In this document: one piece after another, positions 32,924 through 38,235 of the stretch
Layout of the letters: the number at the start of each line of letters is the position of its first letter
Numbering within the stretch: position 1 is the stretch's first letter
Source of the DNA: Bacteriovorax sp.
GTDB taxonomy: Bacteria; Bdellovibrionota; Bacteriovoracia; Bacteriovoracales; Bacteriovoracaceae
Direction of reading: 5' to 3'
Length of the DNA: 38,235 bases
NCBI GenBank assembly: GCA_018060625.1
Contig: JAGOVS010000011.1
Location: 1-38,235 of the forward strand
Notes under the pieces: model-generated
The model's database searches: none
The model's input: the letters and a program-made list of their open reading frames with translations, nothing else
Told to the model about the DNA's origin: nothing
Made by a program: the position numbers and the translations under genes

Positions 32924-33499
32924 TTAATTATCGTCTAACCCAATACGATAAGCTTGATACAGTAAGCCCTCACGTTTTTTTTCACTGGCATTCTTCATTG
33001 AACCAAAACTTGTCACGGCCACGGGACTAATCCCACAAAATTCTAAAAGTGCTTTTTTCATCATATTGAGCGCAGGATGAAAATACATAAAGTACAACCA
33101 AAAAACAGGGGCATCACTAGTGATAATAAGGCGAGCGCTGCGACCTAATAATAACTTATCCCAATAAGAAGAATTCTCTCGATACTTAAAAGCAAAACCA
33201 GGAAGAAAAACACGGTCAATAAACCCCTTAAGGAGGGCCGGTGGTGCTGACCACCAAACTGGAAAAATGATAACTATATGATTGGCCCATTTTATCAGTC
33301 GTTGAGCTTCAATTAAATCAGCTTCAAGGTTCTGTTGAGAGCGGTATCCTTTTTTCAAAATAGGATCAAAACGCAAGTCAATTAAATTGATCCTCATCAC
33401 ATCTCCCCCTTTCTCTACGGCCCCTTGTTCATACGAATCGGCAAGACGAGCACAGAATGAGTTTTTGTCTGGATGGCCGAGCAGGATGAGAGTTCTCAT
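32924..33499 (-). CDS. flavodoxin-fold NAD(P)H:quinone oxidoreductase family protein
   Basis: The 191-residue product fits the Flavodoxin_2 family (MdaB, KefF and YwrO relatives): TLILLGHPDKNSFCARLAD at the N-terminus, the FMN-site IIFPVWWSAPPALLKGFIDR near residue 75, and GFAFKY shortly after. It is probably a cytoplasmic FMN enzyme reducing quinones or nitro compounds. Its ATG overlaps the coaD stop (ATGA), so the two are translated together, although I know of no shared pathway. It converges on the MCP gene with a 5-bp gap. Confidence 0.87.
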   Translation of the reverse strand: MRTLILLGHPDKNSFCARLADSYEQGAVEKGGDVMRINLIDLRFDPILKKGYRSQQNLEADLIEAQRLIKWANHIVIIFPVWWSAPPALLKGFIDRVFLPGFAFKYRENSSYWDKLLLGRSARLIITSDAPVFWLYFMYFHPALNMMKKALLEFCGISPVAVTSFGSMKNASEKKREGLLYQAYRIGLDDN

Positions 33500-34002
33500 T
33501 TAATCGCCTTTTCTCCATGAAGTTTGTGCAGAATTCTTTTGGCAATTGAAGGCATCACGTATTGATCAATACGTTCATTAAGGACCGCTAGCTCCCGAAT
33601 GAGGGTCGATGAAATTGTCGCGAAATGGGGTTTAGCAAAAAGACAAATAGTCTCTATTTCTTTATTAATACCTCGATTCCCAACAGAGAGTTCTAGCTCC
33701 ATTTGATAATCAGAAGAATTTCTGAGTCCACGCAGCAAAAACTGCGCTCCTTTTTGTTCTGCAAAGCGAGCAACTGTACCTTCAAACTCACAGATTTCAA
33801 CATTTTTTAATTTATAATAATCAACGTAAGCCTGCATCATCTCCAGTCGTTCGTCCTTAGTGAACATATAAGTCTTTTTAGGATTAGTCGCGGCCACCCA
33901 AATAAGTTTATCAAAATGAGTCGCCGCTCTCATCATGATATCAGCATGTCCCCAAGTTGGAGGATTTGCGCTTATAGGATAAACAATAATTTTTTCACTC
34001 AT
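33496..34002 (-). CDS. coaD: phosphopantetheine adenylyltransferase-like protein (CoaD)
   Basis: Fourth step of CoA synthesis: adenylates phosphopantetheine. From the chosen ATG it has 168 residues, standard for CoaD. TWGH carries the nucleotidyltransferase histidine; FTKDERLEMM, LLRGLRNSSDYQME and ISSTLIRE are CoaD signatures. However, the usual G-[ST]-F-D-P before the histidine reads SANPPTWGH, closer to the F-N-P-P of NadD. In-frame starts to 34095 precede the family N-terminus; ATG 34002 is favoured. On the minus strand a TATAAT (34034-34039) lies 31 bp before this ATG. Divergent from leuS. Confidence 0.85.
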   Translation of the reverse strand: MSEKIIVYPISANPPTWGHADIMMRAATHFDKLIWVAATNPKKTYMFTKDERLEMMQAYVDYYKLKNVEICEFEGTVARFAEQKGAQFLLRGLRNSSDYQMELELSVGNRGINKEIETICLFAKPHFATISSTLIRELAVLNERIDQYVMPSIAKRILHKLHGEKAIK

Positions 34003-34112
34003 AATGACTCTCATCTTTTGTGTTACCAAACCTATTATACACTTTATAAAAAGAATTCCTAGTGTTAGACTTTTGACTTCAAAATAGAGGTTCATTTACC
34101 AAGGATAGACTC

Positions 34113-36530
34113 ATGTCAGAGAATTCAATCGAATACAATTTTAAAGAAATCGAAGCGAAGTGGCAAAAGTACTGGGACGTCAACAAGTCTTTTAAGGCCG
34201 ACAACGTTTCCAATAAACCCAAGTATTATGCACTTGATATGTTCCCTTTTCCATCAGGCGATGGATTGCATGTAGGCCATCCTGAAGGTTATACGGCAAC
34301 AGATATTATGTCCCGTTACAAAAGAATGCTTGGCTTTAATGTTCTTCATCCCATGGGCTGGGATTCTTTTGGTCTTCCTGCTGAAAACTATGCGATGAAA
34401 ACTGGAACCCATCCAGATATTACAACTAAAAAAAATATTGCAACATTTACTCGTCAGTTAAAATCCCTCGGCTTCTCTTATGACTGGGATCGCGAGATTG
34501 CCACTTCGAATGTCGATTATTACAAATGGACTCAGTGGATTTTTGTTCAGCTTTATAATAAGGGACTCGCCTACGAAGCAGAGATGAACGTCAATTGGTG
34601 TCCGGCCCTTGGAACTGTTCTGGCCAATGAAGAAGTTATTGATGGAAAGTCTGAAGTTGGAGGTCACCCAGTCGTTCAATCTAAAATGAAACAATGGGTG
34701 CTAAGAATTACTGATTATGCAGAACGACTGCTTGAAGATATCGAAGATGTGGATTGGCCAGAATCCATTAAAGAAATGCAAAAAAACTGGATAGGCAAAT
34801 CAGTAGGGGCCACAATCCATTTTCAAGTTGAAAACTCACAAGATTCAATTGAAGTTTTTACGACTAGACCAGACACTCTTTTTGGGGCCACCTATATGGT
34901 CATTGCTCCAGAACATGCCCTCGTCGCCAAAATAACGACTGCCGACAAAAAAAATGAAATTGAAAAATACATCAGTGCATGCAAATTAAAAAATGATTTG
35001 GAACGAACAGAACTCAACAAAGATAAATCAGGAGTTTTCACGGGGGCTTATGCTATTAACCCGGCCAACAATCAAAAAATACCTGTTTGGATTGCTGACT
35101 ATGTTTTAGCCACCTATGGAACAGGAGCGATTATGTCTGTTCCTGGGCACGATGAGCGCGACTGGGAGTTTGCTAAAAAATTTAATCTTCCCATTGTGGC
35201 CGTTTTAGAAGGCGGCGATGTTTCTGAAGCTCCTCACACGGCAGATGGAGCCCATATCAACTCGGATTTTTTAAATGGACTCAATAAAGTTGAGGCCACT
35301 GCAAAAATGATTAGTTGGTTAGAGGCAAAAAAAATCGGAACTAAAAAAATTAATTATAAGCTCCGCGATTGGATTTTCTCCCGCCAGAGATACTGGGGAG
35401 AGCCTTTCCCTATTTTAAAATATGAAGACGGAACCATTCGTTGTCTGGACGCCGATGAGCTACCTCTTCCCCTACCTGAACTTGAGGAATTTAAGCCCTC
35501 AGGTAATGGAGAATCTCCTCTTGCTAATGCCACAGATTGGTTATGGATTATTGATCCAAAAACTGGAAAAAAAGCAAAACGCGAAACCAATACCATGCCA
35601 AACTGGGCAGGTTCATGTTGGTATTATTTGCGCTTCTGCGATCCGAAAAATGAAAAAGAACCTTGGAACAAAGAGATTGAAAAATATTGGATGCCGGTTG
35701 ATCTTTATATTGGAGGAGCTGAGCATGCCGTCCTTCACTTACTTTATGCTCGCTTCTGGCATAAAGTTCTTTTTGATCTTGGCTTTGTTTCTACAAAAGA
35801 GCCTTTTAAAAAACTTGTGAATCAAGGATTGATCTTAGCAAGTGATGGCGAAAAAATGAGTAAGTCACGTGGAAACGTTGTAAATCCAGATCACGTCGTC
35901 AAGGAATTTGGAGGCGATGCCCTTCGCCTTTATGAAATGTTTATGGGTCCTCTTGAAAAAGTAAAGCCCTGGAAAGAAGATGGCGTAAAAGGTGTATTCA
36001 ACTTTTTAAATCGCGCATATCGTTTTTTTGCGGACAGCTCTCACATCAAAGCGGGAAGTGAAAGCGAAGAGACTCTAAAAATTCTTCACAAAACCATTAA
36101 AAAAGTCACTGGCGACTATGACAATTTGCGATTCAACACCGCGATTTCTCAACTCATGATTTTTGTCAATCACTGCTATAAAGTTGGTACTGTGACAAAA
36201 GAGACCGCCAATACTTTCTCTCTTCTTCTTGCTCCCATGGCCCCACATCTTGGAGAAGAGCTCTGGGAAATATTAGGGCATAAAAAAACCTTAACCTATG
36301 AAGCTTGGCCAATATTCGATGAGACCCTCGCAAAAGACGATACGATCACCGTGGCCGTTCAAGTAAATGGTAAACTTCGCGCCACCTTAGAAGTTGAACC
36401 AAGCATTACCCAAGAGGAAATTCTTCTCATGGCAAAGGCCGATGAAAATGTGGCAAAAAACTTGGTTGGCACCATCGTCAAAGAAATTTATGTCCCTGGA
36501 AAAATTGTAAACTTTGTAGTGAAAGGATAA
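34113..36530 (+). CDS. leuS: leucyl-tRNA synthetase
   Basis: Class Ia synthetase charging tRNA-Leu. The 805-residue product is the shorter, Bacillus-like size class (E. coli has 860). The HIGH motif is HVGH at 53-56 ([13 protein letters not shown]), the CP1 editing domain has [14 protein letters not shown] and [15 protein letters not shown], and the KMSKS loop is at about 580 ([12 protein letters not shown]). Anticodon-binding and C-terminal domains are present, ending in [22 protein letters not shown] precedes the ATG. metG follows after 5 bp, so the two synthetases form an operon. Confidence 0.98.
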   Translation: MSENSIEYNFKEIEAKWQKYWDVNKSFKADNVSNKPKYYALDMFPFPSGDGLHVGHPEGYTATDIMSRYKRMLGFNVLHPMGWDSFGLPAENYAMKTGTHPDITTKKNIATFTRQLKSLGFSYDWDREIATSNVDYYKWTQWIFVQLYNKGLAYEAEMNVNWCPALGTVLANEEVIDGKSEVGGHPVVQSKMKQWVLRITDYAERLLEDIEDVDWPESIKEMQKNWIGKSVGATIHFQVENSQDSIEVFTTRPDTLFGATYMVIAPEHALVAKITTADKKNEIEKYISACKLKNDLERTELNKDKSGVFTGAYAINPANNQKIPVWIADYVLATYGTGAIMSVPGHDERDWEFAKKFNLPIVAVLEGGDVSEAPHTADGAHINSDFLNGLNKVEATAKMISWLEAKKIGTKKINYKLRDWIFSRQRYWGEPFPILKYEDGTIRCLDADELPLPLPELEEFKPSGNGESPLANATDWLWIIDPKTGKKAKRETNTMPNWAGSCWYYLRFCDPKNEKEPWNKEIEKYWMPVDLYIGGAEHAVLHLLYARFWHKVLFDLGFVSTKEPFKKLVNQGLILASDGEKMSKSRGNVVNPDHVVKEFGGDALRLYEMFMGPLEKVKPWKEDGVKGVFNFLNRAYRFFADSSHIKAGSESEETLKILHKTIKKVTGDYDNLRFNTAISQLMIFVNHCYKVGTVTKETANTFSLLLAPMAPHLGEELWEILGHKKTLTYEAWPIFDETLAKDDTITVAVQVNGKLRATLEVEPSITQEEILLMAKADENVAKNLVGTIVKEIYVPGKIVNFVVKG

Positions 36531-36535
36531 TTCAT

Positions 36536-38023
36536 ATGACTAAAAATTTTTATATAACAACGGCCATCGATTACCCTAATGGAAGCCCGCATATGGGCCA
36601 TGCTCTTGAAAAAATCGCCAGTGATGCTTATGCTCGTTGGTATACGTTTTTAGGATTCAATACTTATTTTCTCACAGGAACTGATGAAAATGGGCAAAAG
36701 CTATTAGAATCTGCTAAGGCTGAAGGCCTCTCAACTAAGGACTATGTCGATGCTAATTCTGCAAAGTTTAAAAAGCTCTGCAAAGACCTCAATATTTCAA
36801 ACAATGACTTCATCCGTACGACAGAAGAACGCCATCATCATGTATGCAACGAACTTTGGAAAAAATTAGAAAATAAAGGCGACATTTATTTTGGTGTCTA
36901 TTCAGGACAATATTGTCTAGCCTGTGAATCTTTTTACACCGAAACTCAAGCTCCCGATAATATTTGTCCTGCCCACGGCAAACCTCTCACCCTAAAAGAA
37001 GAAGAAGGTTACTTTTTTAAAATGAGCTCATACCAAGAATGGATCATTGCTCATATCAAAACTCACGAAAATTTCATCGTTCCTCAGTCTTCATTTAATG
37101 AAATGCTCTCTCGAATTGAAGGCGATAAACTTCGCGACCTTCCAATTTCCAGACCCCATGAAGGTTGGGGTATCACTGTTCCAGGAAACCCTAAATTTGT
37201 TATGTATACTTGGTTTGACGCTCTCATTAATTACTACTCTGCCATCGCCCATACGGAACAAGAAAAATTTTGGCCTGCAGATATGCATGTCATCGGTAAA
37301 GACATTGCTTGGTTTCACACCATTATTTGGCCCATTATGCTTCACGCTGCTGAAATCGCTCTTCCTAAACAAATTTATGTTCACGGAATGATTCTGGCTG
37401 AAGATGGAAAAAAGATGAGCAAGTCCTTAGGTAATGTTGTTGATCCCAACGAAATGCTGGCAAAATACCCCTTGGATAGTTTTCGCTATTATCTTTTGCG
37501 CGCTATACCTGCTCACGGAGATGGTCGTTTCTCTGAAAAGGAACTCATCGAAAAACATAATGCTGAATTAGGGAATAGTTACGGCAATCTCATTATGCGA
37601 GTTCTTAAACTTTACCTCAAAGACAATGCTCCAACTCTTGATGGAACAGGTGTCACACAGGAGGTCTTTTTCGATGACTGTTTCAAAAAGATGAAAGAGC
37701 ATATGGAAAAGCGCGAACACAATAAAGCACTCGAAGCGCTGTGGGAAGGTGTGAATAGTATGAATCAGTATGTGAATACTAAAGAGCCTTGGAAACTAAA
37801 AGAAGACAAGGTGGCCTTAAAGCAAGTGGTTTATAATTGTGTGTATTCAATTCATGCCCTATCGGTTTTATTATCACCTTTTCTTCCTGATACTGCAGAA
37901 AAGGCCTTGGGTCCACTTGGAATAAAATTAAGTTCATACGAAGAAATTCAGTTTGGATCAACCATTTACGAGTTAAGTGAGCCAACGCCACTTTTTCCTA
38001 AGATTGAATTACCAAAAGCTTGA
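36536..38023 (+). CDS. metG: methionyl-tRNA synthetase
   Basis: Charges tRNA-Met. The 495-residue product starts with the HIGH-type motif in YPNGSPHMGHALEKIASDAY, has a zinc-knuckle insert with ligands Cys-x-x-Cys (CLACESF) and Cys-x-x-His (CPAHGK), and KMSKS at about 293 (GKKMSKSLGNVVDP). It lacks the C-terminal EMAP-II/Trbp tRNA-binding domain found in longer enzymes. Second gene of the leuS-metG pair. I see no terminator in the 107 bp after it. Confidence 0.97.
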   Translation: MTKNFYITTAIDYPNGSPHMGHALEKIASDAYARWYTFLGFNTYFLTGTDENGQKLLESAKAEGLSTKDYVDANSAKFKKLCKDLNISNNDFIRTTEERHHHVCNELWKKLENKGDIYFGVYSGQYCLACESFYTETQAPDNICPAHGKPLTLKEEEGYFFKMSSYQEWIIAHIKTHENFIVPQSSFNEMLSRIEGDKLRDLPISRPHEGWGITVPGNPKFVMYTWFDALINYYSAIAHTEQEKFWPADMHVIGKDIAWFHTIIWPIMLHAAEIALPKQIYVHGMILAEDGKKMSKSLGNVVDPNEMLAKYPLDSFRYYLLRAIPAHGDGRFSEKELIEKHNAELGNSYGNLIMRVLKLYLKDNAPTLDGTGVTQEVFFDDCFKKMKEHMEKREHNKALEALWEGVNSMNQYVNTKEPWKLKEDKVALKQVVYNCVYSIHALSVLLSPFLPDTAEKALGPLGIKLSSYEEIQFGSTIYELSEPTPLFPKIELPKA

Positions 38024-38130
38024 TACAAAAACCGAGAGAGCTGAGATTAACAGTCCCTATATTTTTTTCAAAATCCTTAATACGCAAAAGATTCGGTGTT
38101 AAGCTCAAAAAAAAAACAAGGAGTCCAATA

Positions 38131-38235
38131 ATGAAATTATTTATCGCTACACTTCTTACTCTCTCAACTTTCTCTTCATTCGCCGGTGATAATGGTGGCG
38201 GTTACATTGAATGTTCTTCTGCTTCAGGTCGTACT
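38131..38235 (+). CDS. start of a secreted protein (3' end outside window)
   Basis: From the ATG at 38131, with AAGGAG 7 bp upstream, 35 residues are readable: a typical signal peptide MKLFIATLLTLSTFSSFAG followed by DNGGGYIECSSASGRT. The early cysteine comes after the predicted Ala-x-Ala-like site and not in a lipobox. The family cannot be named from this much. Confidence 0.7.
   Translation, partial: MKLFIATLLTLSTFSSFAGDNGGGYIECSSASGRT

Noticed and set aside
35354-35596. Open frame antisense to leuS, and similar frames over metG, murA and prfA
   Set aside because: These have serine/arginine-rich composition typical of antisense shadows and cover strongly conserved enzymes.
1-38235. Mobile elements, CRISPR arrays, restriction or other defence systems, rRNA and tRNA genes
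   Set aside because: No transposase, integrase, repeated spacer array, nuclease-methyltransferase pair, or cloverleaf/rRNA sequence was found on reading both strands; this is an ordinary core-genome stretch.

Overview
The window reads as a chromosomal, largely housekeeping stretch from an AT-rich Gram-negative bacterium. Lnt, KdsD (Kdo for LPS), several lipobox proteins and many signal peptides show an outer membrane. A methyl-accepting chemotaxis protein behind a sigma-28-type promoter indicates flagellar motility. Low GC, dense packing, secreted proteins without recognisable families, and the type of MCP make me favour the Bdellovibrionota (Bacteriovorax / Halobacteriovorax-like). That assignment is inference; no rRNA gene is present to settle it. 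I see no insertion sequence, phage, CRISPR array, rRNA or tRNA.

Layout. 1-1229 (minus): a methyltransferase, an ArsC/Spx-like protein and the start of a DTW-domain tRNA modification enzyme. 1336-3240: an Uup-type ABC-F ATPase. 3316-5296: three proteins of unknown function. 5300-11265 (minus): rho, DUF1385, prfA, prmC, murA and a HIT protein, packed with 1-5 bp gaps or start/stop overlaps. 11490-16526: YqgF, a 1020-residue secreted protein, MltG and a small repeat protein. 16799-19877: a DksA-like zinc-finger protein, a hidden 54-residue lipoprotein, a COG3650-like periplasmic protein, a secreted subtilase and a zinc-ribbon membrane protein. 19942-23875: Lnt, KdsD, a lipoprotein and a HEAT-repeat protein. 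23896-26715 (minus): a class-IV aminotransferase, YacG, an inositol monophosphatase-type enzyme and a membrane-anchored coiled-coil protein. 26793-29207: a pantothenate/CoA operon of a ketol-acid-reductoisomerase-like protein, panB and coaX. 29113-34002: a FlbD/LytTR-like small protein, DUF1275, TcdA, an MCP, a flavodoxin-fold reductase and CoaD. 34113-38023: leuS and metG. 38131-end: the start of a secreted protein.

Themes. Translation and tRNA biology dominate (prfA, prmC, leuS, metG, tcdA, DTW, yqgF, uup). Envelope genes form the second group (murA, mltG, lnt, kdsD, lipoproteins). CoA synthesis is the third (panB, coaX, coaD and a probable non-canonical ketopantoate reductase).

Most notable observations: the reductoisomerase-like gene in the pan operon; promoters whose -10 box lies 5-9 bp before an ATG with no ribosome binding site (uup, yqgF, lnt and others), predicting leaderless mRNAs, including one face-to-face promoter pair; nine convergent gene pairs that all abut or overlap, with no visible intrinsic terminators; and an apparent excess of GGCC.
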